This document shows, piece by piece, positions 36,604-45,134 of a stretch of 52,825 nucleotides of DNA. How positions within the stretch are numbered: the stretch's first letter is position 1; every line of letters begins with the position of its first letter. Origin of the DNA: Prevotella sp. HJM029 (GTDB taxonomy: Bacteria > Bacteroidota > Bacteroidia > Bacteroidales > Bacteroidaceae). The DNA lies in the NCBI RefSeq assembly GCF_000599605.1, contig NZ_KK082672.1:138242-191066 (forward strand). The letters run 5' to 3'. The notes under the pieces were generated by a model. That model was not told where the DNA came from. It ran no database searches and saw only the letters and a list, made by a program, of their open reading frames with translations. The position numbers and the translations under genes were made by a program.

Positions 36604-38010
36604 ATGAATAGAATATTTCGACATATATTTATCGTCGCGGGCATCTCCGCACTTTGCACGGCGTGTGACGACTTCGTATTTGGCAACGTCCACGTTGATT
36701 ATAGCGAGAATCCCTTAGCTGCGAAAGGCATCGCACACAGCGGAGCCGACCGCTACGTGGATAGTCTGATGAAAATAAAGGTGACGCAGCCCATCAACAA
36801 CCCCGATCCGCAAGGCGCATTCAACAACTGGGCCACATGCTTGGCTATGTTTAAGGAAGGACATTCGCATGGCGACGGAATGATGCATGGGAACTTTGTC
36901 TATCGCAACGCGCCGTGGCGACAGGAGCAATTTGTCATCATCCACAACAACAATACAGCCTGGCCCACGGTTGCGGTAGATCGCCAAAGCACCGTTACCT
37001 TCTTAGAGCAAAACGAGGGAAAGCGCGGACCCGACTATATCCGCATCATTGGCGGAAGGTTGAAGCGCTGGGGCTTGTGTCTCTACTTCTTCGACAAAGA
37101 GGGACGGCTCCTCAACGACGATATCCTCAACCACTCGGATGAGTATCAAATCTTTTTCACCGTGAGCGACGTCGACGACAAAGGGCAGCCCTACACAGTG
37201 ACCGATTGCCGTGGAACGTGGCATCCGAGGCACACTTCCTATGGAGAATGGAGGCGGGGAGGCACTATCGACACAACTCCCGTGCCATCTCCTTTCTTTG
37301 CCGATAGCATTTCGTGGAAACAACGGGCTAATGCCACCCCGAAAGTCTTTGAATACACCTACCGCGACACATGGATTCACGATGCTATGGCCGACGGAGC
37401 GCGTGAATTGTTTAATCAGCGCCTGCTTCCTCCTTTAGGACGCACGGACGCCGACTGGGCAGTGGCGCCTTACGACCAAGATCGTGTGGGATTGAAAGGA
37501 CACTTCAATTTTGATATTGAAGCCGACGAGAACGACAGCCGTCACACCGAGTGGCCGCTTGAAATCACTCGCCGCATGAATCCCGCCACAGGAGAGACGG
37601 GCATGTACACGCGCCCATCCTATTTGCTGCCCCGATTCTTCCTTTCGGTGCGCGTCATGAAGTGCCCGAAGGGCAGAAAGGCTCTCATTCCGCGCGACGC
37701 ATACTTGCAGCGCCACTCCACCTACGAATTTCTCAGTCCCTTTATCTGCGCGGAGGCCTATAACCCCGATGAGGCGAAAGAATATGGCAACAATTCAGAG
37801 TGGAAAGAGGTGTTGCGCTTCAACATTCCCATCAAAGTGTTCTGCAGTAGCTTCGATACCGACCCCACAACCATCGATCCCAACGATCCGCTTTATTATT
37901 ATTTAGGTCTTGAAATTGGTTTGACACCGGAAGAAGCACTCGAAGCCGCTCAAAACGTGCAAACCCACGGCGTCGGAGGTGGGCGCGGCTTAGGCAACTG
38001 GTTTCTATAA
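36604..38010 (+). CDS. Surface lipoprotein of the metal-type TonB locus (paralogue 2, His/Met motif)
   Basis: A 468-aa lipoprotein (lipobox CTAC, Cys 21), diverged paralogue of the product of 35157-36584. A distinctive segment EGHSHGDGMMHGNF (about residues 89-102) concentrates three His, two Met and an Asp and could bind a metal ion or heme; the paralogue lacks it. Further blocks: LKRWGLCLYFFDKEGRLLND, EYTYRDTWIHD and VGLKGHFNFDIEADEND. The C-terminus is Gly-rich (GVGGGRGLGNW). The product is predicted to be a cell-surface accessory of the TonB receptor. Metal binding is inference from the motif and the receptor type. Confidence 0.75.
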   Translation: MNRIFRHIFIVAGISALCTACDDFVFGNVHVDYSENPLAAKGIAHSGADRYVDSLMKIKVTQPINNPDPQGAFNNWATCLAMFKEGHSHGDGMMHGNFVYRNAPWRQEQFVIIHNNNTAWPTVAVDRQSTVTFLEQNEGKRGPDYIRIIGGRLKRWGLCLYFFDKEGRLLNDDILNHSDEYQIFFTVSDVDDKGQPYTVTDCRGTWHPRHTSYGEWRRGGTIDTTPVPSPFFADSISWKQRANATPKVFEYTYRDTWIHDAMADGARELFNQRLLPPLGRTDADWAVAPYDQDRVGLKGHFNFDIEADENDSRHTEWPLEITRRMNPATGETGMYTRPSYLLPRFFLSVRVMKCPKGRKALIPRDAYLQRHSTYEFLSPFICAEAYNPDEAKEYGNNSEWKEVLRFNIPIKVFCSSFDTDPTTIDPNDPLYYYLGLEIGLTPEEALEAAQNVQTHGVGGGRGLGNWFL

Positions 38011-38039
38011 CGAACGATGATTTATCACAACAACACAAT

Positions 38040-39140
38040 ATGAAAACAATTTCTCACATTCGATATGCAGCACTTCTGCTGCTTGTTGCGCTCACGGGTT
38101 GCGTTCGAAATGAGCTTCCCGAGAAGCGAACCACCTCGAAAACGCGCGTCGATCATCTTCTTATCAAAGAAGTCTTCTACGCAGGCCATTATTGGGTGCG
38201 TGACGTGCGACGATGGGGCATGCGCAATCAACCGCAAATGTATAACGACGACCAATACATCGAGATTTATAATCCCACGGACGAGATTAAGTATCTCGAC
38301 GGGCTGGCACTTTGTACAAATGCAATTGACCCCACTACTATCATTCAGTTTGCTCCTAAAGATGACTTTATCAATCGATATTACGGTGTGAGTGCTATTT
38401 CTTTTTTCCCCGGAAACGGCACGCAGTATCCCGTGCAACCTCATAAATCTGTCATCATCGCAAAGTATGCCATCGACCACGAAAAGCGTTTCATCGCAGA
38501 CTTGCGCGCTAGTGCCGAGGAGGAAGGGGAGGAGCTCGACCTTGATATGTACAAAGGATACGAGGCTTTTCTTGACCTCACAAAGGCCGATTTTGAATGG
38601 ACGATGCCCACGGGAGGTCGAAACGACAAAAATAATCCCGACGTGCCTGATATGCAGCCCATCTATATGACGAAGAAAGCCGATGGCAAGCTTGCGTGGC
38701 AGTTCGAACTCACTTTTCTCTCTGAACACACGGGGTTGGCACTCGTCCGCTTGCCTTGGACGCCCGACGACTTCAAAAAGAACCTCAGCGATAGCAAGGA
38801 TCACAAAGGTTACCGACATTATATTACCGTCACAAGTAGCCAATTTGCCGATTTCTATGTTATAGAGGTTCCCTTTGACCACGTGATTGACTGCATGACG
38901 ATTTGTCCTAAGAGCCGTTTCCAAATGCGACCAAGCAAATTGGATAAGGGATACAACGCAGTGACCGATGTTGGCTTCTCGTCGTTAAAGTCGAGCGACT
39001 TGCCCATATATTCGGGCTTAGCGCTCACCAGGAAGTGGGACGGACGCAAGTTTGTCGACGACGACAACTCAAAGAGCGACTTCGAAGTGAAGGTGGCATC
39101 GCTATCGCGACGCGATAAGAAGGGCAACCCCATTAAATGA
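38040..39140 (+). CDS. DUF4876-type lipoprotein
   Basis: A 366-aa lipoprotein (lipobox LTGC, Cys 21). The body fits the DUF4876 family found beside TonB receptors in Bacteroidota: LLIKEVFYAGH...Y(N)DDQYIEIYNPTDEIKYLDGLAL, a PGNGTQYPVQPHKSVIIAKYAIDH block and FYVIEVPFDHVIDCM. The fold resembles lamin-tail-like domains (Y-EI-NPT----LDG). Last gene of the four-gene operon; a strong terminator follows 46 nt later. Role in substrate binding is inferred from position. Confidence 0.8.
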   Translation: MKTISHIRYAALLLLVALTGCVRNELPEKRTTSKTRVDHLLIKEVFYAGHYWVRDVRRWGMRNQPQMYNDDQYIEIYNPTDEIKYLDGLALCTNAIDPTTIIQFAPKDDFINRYYGVSAISFFPGNGTQYPVQPHKSVIIAKYAIDHEKRFIADLRASAEEEGEELDLDMYKGYEAFLDLTKADFEWTMPTGGRNDKNNPDVPDMQPIYMTKKADGKLAWQFELTFLSEHTGLALVRLPWTPDDFKKNLSDSKDHKGYRHYITVTSSQFADFYVIEVPFDHVIDCMTICPKSRFQMRPSKLDKGYNAVTDVGFSSLKSSDLPIYSGLALTRKWDGRKFVDDDNSKSDFEVKVASLSRRDKKGNPIK

Positions 39141-39185
39141 TGTAGTTTATTGATTTTTACACTTCCCGAAAATCTATTCCAAAAT

Positions 39186-39232
39186 AGCACCATCTTTGCG
39201 ACATGGCTCGCAAAGATGGTGCTTTCTTTTTA
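39186..39232 (+). terminator. Terminator of the metal-type TonB operon
   Basis: A perfect 16-bp stem (39186-39201 with 39208-39223), 6-nt loop, then TTTCTTTTTAT-like flank. Confidence 0.9.
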
Positions 39233-39362
39233 TATCCTCGCGAAATTACTCGCATGTGTAATATGAATGAGTAATTATACAAGAATGCTACTCGCATAGA
39301 AAATATATCTTTGTGCATTCATGAAATAATCATGCGCAAGCCAAAATTCAAAAAACGACATG

Positions 39363-39590
39363 TTTGCGGAATGTTCCGCAAATGTGATTCCGCTCTGGAA
39401 CGACTTGCGGAGAGTTCCGCAAACACATTTCCACTTGGGAATAGACTTGCGGAGAGTTCCGCAAACGCATTTCCACTCGGGAACAGACTTGCGGAGAGTT
39501 CCGCAAACATATTTCCACTCGGAAACAGACTTGCGGAGAGTTCCGCAAATACATTTCCACTCGGGAACAGACTTGCGGAGAAATATGCAA
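39363..39590. repeat. Tandem array 3: 42-bp units with TTGCGGA/TCCGCAA hairpins
   Basis: Units containing TTGCGGA-GAGT-TCCGCAA (perfect 7-bp stem, 4-nt loop) have their GTTCCGC at 39373, 39414, 39456, 39498 and 39540, plus a decayed sixth at about 39580: spacing 41, 42, 42, 42. The first copy has an 8-bp stem and loop ATGT. A second small inverted repeat, TTCC-actcg-GGAA, lies in the rest of each unit. Because 42 is a multiple of three, open frames with a 14-residue repeat run through on both strands, but these look like by-products. The array sits between convergent operons. Confidence 0.9.
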
Positions 39591-39601
39591 AAAAGGCAAA
39601 A

Positions 39602-39645
39602 AATAGAAACACACTTGAGCGTTATTTCTCGAGTGTGTTTCTATT
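39602..39645 (-). terminator. Terminator of murF-alr (minus strand)
   Basis: An 18-bp stem with one wobble (39602-39619 with 39628-39645). On the minus strand it is followed by a T-rich flank (TTTTTTGCCTTTTTT). It lies 55 nt after the murF-alr stop codon. Confidence 0.8.
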
Positions 39646-39699
39646 ATGTAATAACGTTAATCTCTTTTATACAAGTTTATTTCAGCAAATCGGCATGCT

Positions 39700-42177
39700 T
39701 TAGTCTTGGAAATAAACGCGCTTTACGCGGTTGCTGATGCCTGTGAGCACCTCATAGGGGATTGTTCCCATGATATCGCTCAATGCGGTGACGGGAAGAT
39801 GGTCGCCGAATACCTCCACGCGGTCGCCTTCCTGACACGCAATGTCGGTGACATCAATCATCGCCACATCCATGCAAATATTTCCCACGTAGTCGGCCCG
39901 TTTGCCGTTCACGAGGCAGTAACCTTTGCGATTACTGAGTCGGCGGTCGAGTCCATCGGCATATCCTATGGGTATTGCACCGATGATACTATCTCGTGTG
40001 AGGAATGTTTTGCGACTATATCCGATGCTTTCTCCTTGCGGCACGCGATGTAGCTGCAAGATGGTGGTCTGCAAGGTGCTGACGTTGTTCAGTGTCTTGT
40101 TATTGCGTGGATTGATGCCATAGAGGCCCAGCCCAAGGCGGCACATGTCCATTTGTCGCTCGGGGAAGTGCTCGATGCCAGCGCTATTGTCCATATGGCG
40201 TAAAATCTTGTGGTCGAAAGCAGCTTGCAGTTGTTCACTACCGAGTAGGAAGAGTTGATATTGCTCGTCGCTGAAGTGATCGAAGTCGTCGCTGTCCGAC
40301 CCAACGAAGTGGCTGAACACCGAGCGAGGAATGATGGCATTCTGACGTTTCAATCGGGCAATCAACTCGTTCATGTCTTCTCGCGGATTGAAGCCTAAGC
40401 GGTGCATGCCAGTGTCGAGCTTAATATGTACGGGGTATCCAGTGATTCCTTCCTTTTCGGCAGACTTCACAAGGGCGTCGAGCAGGCGGAAGGAGTAAAC
40501 TTCGGGCTCCAAATCGTAGTCGAATATCGTCTTGAAGGCTGTCATTTCGGGATTCATGATCATGATGTTGCTCGTGATGCCATTGCGGCGCAACGTAACG
40601 CCCTCGTCGGCCACGGCCACGGCTAAGTAGTCCACCCTATGCTCTTGCAGGGTCTTCGCAATCTCTACGCTGCCCGCCCCATAGGCGTCGGCCTTGATCA
40701 TGCAAACCAATTTTGTGCTCGCATGCAAGAAACTGCGATAATAATTAAGATTTTTCACCACCGCATTGAGGTTTACTTCGAGCGTGGTCTCGTGTACGCG
40801 TTTCACAAGGAGGTCGGTGATTTGCTCGAAGTTAAAGCTGCGTGCCCCTTTCAACAAGATGACTTCATCGTGGAGTTGGCTAAAGGCCGCACTGGAGATG
40901 AAGTCTTCAACGGTGGGAAAGAAGTGTTTCTCGGGCACCTCGATGGATAGGGCATGGGCACAGAGCTCGCTCCCAATGCCAATGAACTTTTCGATGCCGC
41001 GTTGGCGGCAAAGCGTGCCCACCTCGCGATAGAGCGCATCGGGTGTGAGGCCGCTCTGGAAGATGTCGCTCAGAATCAACGTGTGTCGGCGGCCTTGATG
41101 GTCGGGGCGGCGATTCATAAAGTCTAATGCGATGTCTAACGCATTGATGTCGGAGTTGTAGCTGTCGTTAATGAGTGTGCACCCATGCTGTCCCTCTTTC
41201 ACCTCCAAGCGCATGGCGATAGGCTCTAACTGCGCCATGCGTTGCGCTAAGGTTTCGGGACTGATACCCAATTTAAGGGCAACGAGCGCACAAGCAAAGG
41301 AGTTGCTAATGGAGGCCTCGTCGATGAACGGCAGCCGATAGCTGTTCGTCTCGCCTGCGTAGCGATAGGTCACGAGGGTTGCGGAGTCGCTCTTTTCCAC
41401 CTTTTCTATATAGAAGGGGGCTGCGGCATCCGCGCACGACCAAAACAGCTGTTCGGCATGCAAATCATGTTGCTCGCTAATGCAATGCTTCACGAGAACA
41501 TCGTCGCCATTGTAGACGACAACTTGTGCATCGTGAAAAAGTTGCAACTTCTCCATGCATTTAGCTTCGCGACTATCGAAATTCTCTTGGTGAGCGTCTC
41601 CGATGTTAGTAAGCACAGCTATCGTGGGCTGTATGATGTTACGCAATGCTCGCATTTCGCCTGGTTTGCTGATTCCGGCTTCGAAAATACCCAGCTCGGA
41701 GTGTCGATCTAAGAGCCAGACGCTCAGCGGAACGCCCACTTGCGAGTTATAGCTGCGTGGGGAACGTGTCACCATGAAGTCGCCGCTGAGAAGCTGGTTT
41801 AACCATTCTTTCACCATCGTCTTTCCATTGCTGCCGGTGATTCCGATGATTGGCACATTGAACTCGTCACGGTGCCTTTCGGCTAAGCGTTGCAGCGCTT
41901 CCAAAGTGTCGGTCACTAACAAGAAATTGGCGTCGGGATAACGTTGCGCGAAGTCTTGCGGGAGCGTTGCGACAACAAAATTTTGGACGCCGCGTGCATA
42001 AAGCTCGTTAATGTAGCGATGCCCATCGTTGCGGCCGCTGCGCAAGGCGAAAAATAAGGTTTCCTCAGGGAAGCAGAGCGAACGACTGTCGGAAAGGATG
42101 AAGCTTATTTGGGTGTCGCGCTCGCCAAAACGACGTGCGCCAATAAGCGTGGTTACTTTTTCAATTGAATAAGTCAT
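39700..42177 (-). CDS. murF-alr: Bifunctional MurF ligase / alanine racemase
   Basis: An 825-aa fusion typical of Bacteroidota. The N-terminal part (1-455) is UDP-N-acetylmuramoyl-tripeptide:D-Ala-D-Ala ligase: ATP-binding loop GITGSNGKT (112-120), EAGISKPGEM, NIGDAHQENF, NDSYNSD. The C-terminal part (about 465-825) is a PLP-dependent alanine racemase with the PLP Lys at residue 495 (MIKADAYGAG) and the catalytic Tyr in ESIGYSRKT. The fusion joins supply of D-Ala with its use in the last cytoplasmic step of peptidoglycan precursor synthesis. It is transcribed alone from a promoter at 42206-42236. Confidence 0.97.
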   Translation of the reverse strand: MTYSIEKVTTLIGARRFGERDTQISFILSDSRSLCFPEETLFFALRSGRNDGHRYINELYARGVQNFVVATLPQDFAQRYPDANFLLVTDTLEALQRLAERHRDEFNVPIIGITGSNGKTMVKEWLNQLLSGDFMVTRSPRSYNSQVGVPLSVWLLDRHSELGIFEAGISKPGEMRALRNIIQPTIAVLTNIGDAHQENFDSREAKCMEKLQLFHDAQVVVYNGDDVLVKHCISEQHDLHAEQLFWSCADAAAPFYIEKVEKSDSATLVTYRYAGETNSYRLPFIDEASISNSFACALVALKLGISPETLAQRMAQLEPIAMRLEVKEGQHGCTLINDSYNSDINALDIALDFMNRRPDHQGRRHTLILSDIFQSGLTPDALYREVGTLCRQRGIEKFIGIGSELCAHALSIEVPEKHFFPTVEDFISSAAFSQLHDEVILLKGARSFNFEQITDLLVKRVHETTLEVNLNAVVKNLNYYRSFLHASTKLVCMIKADAYGAGSVEIAKTLQEHRVDYLAVAVADEGVTLRRNGITSNIMIMNPEMTAFKTIFDYDLEPEVYSFRLLDALVKSAEKEGITGYPVHIKLDTGMHRLGFNPREDMNELIARLKRQNAIIPRSVFSHFVGSDSDDFDHFSDEQYQLFLLGSEQLQAAFDHKILRHMDNSAGIEHFPERQMDMCRLGLGLYGINPRNNKTLNNVSTLQTTILQLHRVPQGESIGYSRKTFLTRDSIIGAIPIGYADGLDRRLSNRKGYCLVNGKRADYVGNICMDVAMIDVTDIACQEGDRVEVFGDHLPVTALSDIMGTIPYEVLTGISNRVKRVYFQD

Positions 42178-42205
42178 CGTGCGATTATTATTTTTTATTT
42201 TCCCA

Positions 42206-42236
42206 CAAAATTACTGCAAAGCGAGGACATGACAAA
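42206..42236 (-). promoter_or_regulatory. Promoter of murF-alr
   Basis: On the minus strand: TTTG at 42236-42233, 19-nt gap, TAATTTTG at 42213-42206. The start codon is 28 nt downstream. The rest of 42237-42453, up to the pepD stop codon, shows no gene. Confidence 0.6.
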
Positions 42237-42453
42237 ATAATAAGCTGCTAAATGCGTGGGTTGCGCGCGAGGGAAAAACGAATTTTCCAGTGGGCAGCAT
42301 GCTTGTGTTGTGTCGCTGTAGAATGTTTCTGTTTGGGGAGGAAAGAAGGCTTGCGATATGTTGTAAATCGCTTATATGAAAATAGTTGCTGCTTGCAGGT
42401 TGTTGTAAAAAACAGCACAGCAAGCAGCAAATTAATGTTGTAGAGATGAAGTT

Positions 42454-43914
42454 TTATTTCTGCGGCACTTCAAGGAGTGCTTGCTTCAATAAGTTCCAGA
42501 ATGGCAGGATGGATGCGATCTCGCACCGTTCGTTGGTTGTGTGTGGGCTTCGGATTGTGGGACCGAGACTGACGACGTCCATGCCTGGATACTTGCCTAA
42601 GATGACGGAACATTCTAAGCCGGCGTGGTCAACCTGGACGATGGCTTCTTTCGCATTTTGCTCGCGATAGATTTTCTTGAGCAAGTGGAGCACCTCACTC
42701 TCAGGATTGGGGTCCCAGCCGCCATAGCTGCCGCTCATTTCCACTTTCATGCCCGCCATGTTGAAACAGCTCTCGAGCGTGGTGGCAATATACTCCTTCA
42801 TGTCTTCTCGGGAAGAGCGCGCAAGAATCTTGATGGCTGCCTTGCCGTTTGCGATGTTGATAATGGCTAAGTTGCTCGATGTCTCTACGACGTCGGGATA
42901 AGCCGGAATCATGCGTACCACGCCATCGTGGCATGCGTAGATGGCATTGACGAGGTTGTCTTGTATCTCGGTGGGAACGACCTCGCTCGGAAGCGCCGTT
43001 ACTTCGGTAAAGAACTCCAAGCCTGGCTCGATAGTCTTATATTCGTCGCAGAAACAAGCTTTGTATGCTACAACTAAAGCTTTAACCGCTTCGGCTTTAT
43101 CCTGTGGCATGGTGAGCACAACCTCGGCCTTGAACGGAATGGCGTTGCGCATGTTTCCCCCTTCCCAGCTGACGAGCTGCGCGCCACATTCGGCAATCGC
43201 CTTGCGCACGAAACGCACCATCAACTTGTTTGCGTTGGCGCGCCCTTCGTGAATTTCCAATCCCGAGTGACCTCCGCGCAATCCCTTCAGTGTCACGCGA
43301 AGTGCGGTGTGGGTTGTGTCTGCAGGTACAGGCTGATAGCCCAATGTCGCGGTGATGTCGATGCCGCCCGCACTGCCAATGACGAATTTCCCCCACGTTT
43401 CGGAGTCAAGATTCATCAAAATGTCGCTGTGTAACTCGCCTGTGGGTAAATCATTTGCGCCAAACATGCCCGTCTCTTCGTCTGCGGTGATGAGCGCTTC
43501 GATGGGGCCATGCTGCAAGTCCTTTGCTTCCATCACCGCCATGATAGCGGCAACGCCAATGCCATCGTCGGCACCCAAGGTAGTGTTGCGCGCACGCACC
43601 CATCCTTCTTCATCAACATAAGTCTCTAAAGGATCGGTTTCGAAATTGTGTTGGCTCTCGGGACTCTTCTGTGGTACCATGTCCATGTGAGCTTGCATGA
43701 GCACGGTCTTTCGATTTTCCATGCCGGGTGTGGCTGGCTTACGCATTACCACGTTGTTTCCTGCATCGACAAAAGCTTCGACACCTGCTTGCTTGGCAAA
43801 ATCGAGCAAGAATTGTTGTACGGGTTTTAAATGTCCCGATGGACGGGGAACTTGCGTTAGGGCGTCAAAGTGTCGCCAGACGCATGTGGGTTCTAATTTT
43901 GCAATTTCACGCAT
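42454..43914 (-). CDS. pepD: Aminoacyl-histidine dipeptidase (peptidase D, M20)
   Basis: A 486-aa cytosolic zinc dipeptidase of the M20C family. Metal-site motifs: MQAHMDMV (His76, Asp78), TLGADDGIG (Asp116), ADEETGMFGA (Glu146/Glu147, catalytic Glu and ligand), and NLDSE (Asp near 169). A lid domain with GLRGGHSGLEIHEGRAN (about 208-224) follows. It cleaves Xaa-His and other dipeptides for amino acid supply. Its gene starts 28 nt after the flippase-like gene on the same strand, so the two are probably co-transcribed. Length is normal for the family. Confidence 0.95.
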   Translation of the reverse strand: MREIAKLEPTCVWRHFDALTQVPRPSGHLKPVQQFLLDFAKQAGVEAFVDAGNNVVMRKPATPGMENRKTVLMQAHMDMVPQKSPESQHNFETDPLETYVDEEGWVRARNTTLGADDGIGVAAIMAVMEAKDLQHGPIEALITADEETGMFGANDLPTGELHSDILMNLDSETWGKFVIGSAGGIDITATLGYQPVPADTTHTALRVTLKGLRGGHSGLEIHEGRANANKLMVRFVRKAIAECGAQLVSWEGGNMRNAIPFKAEVVLTMPQDKAEAVKALVVAYKACFCDEYKTIEPGLEFFTEVTALPSEVVPTEIQDNLVNAIYACHDGVVRMIPAYPDVVETSSNLAIINIANGKAAIKILARSSREDMKEYIATTLESCFNMAGMKVEMSGSYGGWDPNPESEVLHLLKKIYREQNAKEAIVQVDHAGLECSVILGKYPGMDVVSLGPTIRSPHTTNERCEIASILPFWNLLKQALLEVPQK

Positions 43915-43942
43915 ACTTATATTTTTTTATGGTTGATATGTT

Positions 43943-44968
43943 CTATTTACTTTGCCGCCGCTTCATGAAGAGCAGTGCAATCCAAGCATATATGCCCATC
44001 GCAACGACTAAGAGTGTTTGAATGCTGTGCACGATGAGCACGAAGTTGAGGGCGGCAAATTCGGCCACGCCATAGAGCATCAGCATCGTCTTTACGGCGA
44101 AGTGCCACGGGCCAGCACCGTTGGGCGTGGGCACGATGACGGCAATACTGCCCACGATGAACGTCACCATGGCGCACGAAAACGAGAGTGAAGATGTGGC
44201 GGTGAAGCAGAAAAATGTGAGGTAATAGTGCAGGAAATAGCTGGCCCAAATGCCGAGGGTGTAGCAAAGGAATAAGGGCACATTGCGCACGTTCCTTAAA
44301 GAAACGATGCCTTGCCACACGCTATTGATCGTCGATTTGATTTTGCTGGTCACTGCCAACCGCCGATAGAGGTAATAAACCAGTAGGAAAACAGCTGCGC
44401 CACAGGTAAAGGTCACAGCCCAGCCTGCGGCCGAAAAGTTGGTGAGAAACGTGTCGATGCGCGTGCCCGTCTTGGCGAAGAAGCGCATGAAGACGGGAAT
44501 TTGCGAGAGGAACGTGATACCCGCGATGAGCAGCACCAACAGCGAGTCAATGATGCGCTCCGTGACAACGGTTCCGATGGCTTTGGGAAACGACACGCCG
44601 TCGTAGTGTTTCAGCACGCCGCATCGCGTGAATTCGCCCATGCGCGGCACAATGAGGCTCACGGCATAGGAGAGGAACACGGCATAGACCGTGGTTTTGC
44701 GGCGCGGATACTCGTGCATCGGTGCTAAGGTCTGTTGCCAGCGCCACCCACGAAAAGCCTGTGCTAAAATGCCAAAGGGAAACGACAAAATCATCCACGT
44801 CCAGTTCATTTGGTGAAACAGCACGTCGTTCACCTTGTGGAAATCAAATCCGCGATACATCCAGTAAAGGATGGCGCCGCCCAAAAGCAACGGTAGAATG
44901 ATTTTGAATATGTTGGAAATATTTCTTTTCACTTGCTTGTTTTGACGAGACAAATTTAGGAAAATCAC
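43943..44968 (-). CDS. Lysylphosphatidylglycerol synthase TM-domain/flippase-like protein
   Basis: A 341-aa polytopic inner-membrane protein (PF03706/UPF0104 type) with about eight hydrophobic segments, beginning near residues 22-38 (FKIILPLLLGGAILYWMYRG). Family marks include the SLIVPRMGEFTRCGVL block after TM3 and VPTPNGAGPWHFAV near TM7. The domain is the membrane part of MprF-type lipid flippases; stand-alone copies are thought to move lipids or lipid-linked precursors, substrate unknown. An alternative start is the GTG at 44932, which would give a more usual N-terminus (MKRNISNIFKI). Divergent from the MATE gene. Confidence 0.85.
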   Translation of the reverse strand: MIFLNLSRQNKQVKRNISNIFKIILPLLLGGAILYWMYRGFDFHKVNDVLFHQMNWTWMILSFPFGILAQAFRGWRWQQTLAPMHEYPRRKTTVYAVFLSYAVSLIVPRMGEFTRCGVLKHYDGVSFPKAIGTVVTERIIDSLLVLLIAGITFLSQIPVFMRFFAKTGTRIDTFLTNFSAAGWAVTFTCGAAVFLLVYYLYRRLAVTSKIKSTINSVWQGIVSLRNVRNVPLFLCYTLGIWASYFLHYYLTFFCFTATSSLSFSCAMVTFIVGSIAVIVPTPNGAGPWHFAVKTMLMLYGVAEFAALNFVLIVHSIQTLLVVAMGIYAWIALLFMKRRQSK

Positions 44969-44999
44969 GCGGAATACCCAAATAAAACCCCGTAGATTA

Positions 45000-45031
45000 T
45001 TTGTTGGGGAACGAAAAAAGGCCTACTTTTG
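45000..45031 (+). promoter_or_regulatory. Promoter of the riboswitch-MATE unit
   Basis: TTTG (45000-45003), 20-nt gap, TACTTTTG (45024-45031). Transcription would begin a few nt later, right at the 5' edge of the riboswitch P1 helix. Confidence 0.75.
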
Positions 45032-45036
45032 CAACC

Positions 45037-45104
45037 ACTATCGTATAGGTTTGTAATGGGTCAGACGTTTCTACCTGCTGCCGCAAACAGCAGTCTATGA
45101 TAGT
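45037..45104 (+). ncRNA. Purine riboswitch aptamer, guanine type
   Basis: P1: 45037-45045 pairs with 45096-45104 (9 bp, one G-T). P2: GTTTG (45049-45053) pairs with CAGAC (45062-45066), loop TAATGGGT. J2/3: GTTTCTACC (45067-45075), the near-invariant core. P3: CTGCTG/CAGCAG with loop CCGCAAA. J3/1: TCTATG. The GG of L2 and CC of L3 can form the loop-loop contact. The specificity base (equivalent to xpt position 74) is C at 45095, which predicts guanine-like rather than adenine ligand. A run of six T (45107-45112) follows P1 closely, so transcription may stop when P1 is stabilised; other readouts are possible. Control of a MATE exporter gene begins 30 nt downstream. Confidence 0.85.
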
Positions 45105-45134
45105 TCTTTTTTAATTGTAGAAACAACAACAACG

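Noticed and set aside
39311-39703. Gene for a protein with a 14-residue repeat (LAESSAN-type)
   Set aside because: The frame exists because the 42-bp repeat is a multiple of three and lacks stops; other frames on both strands are open too, and it has no promoter or ribosome site and overlaps a terminator.
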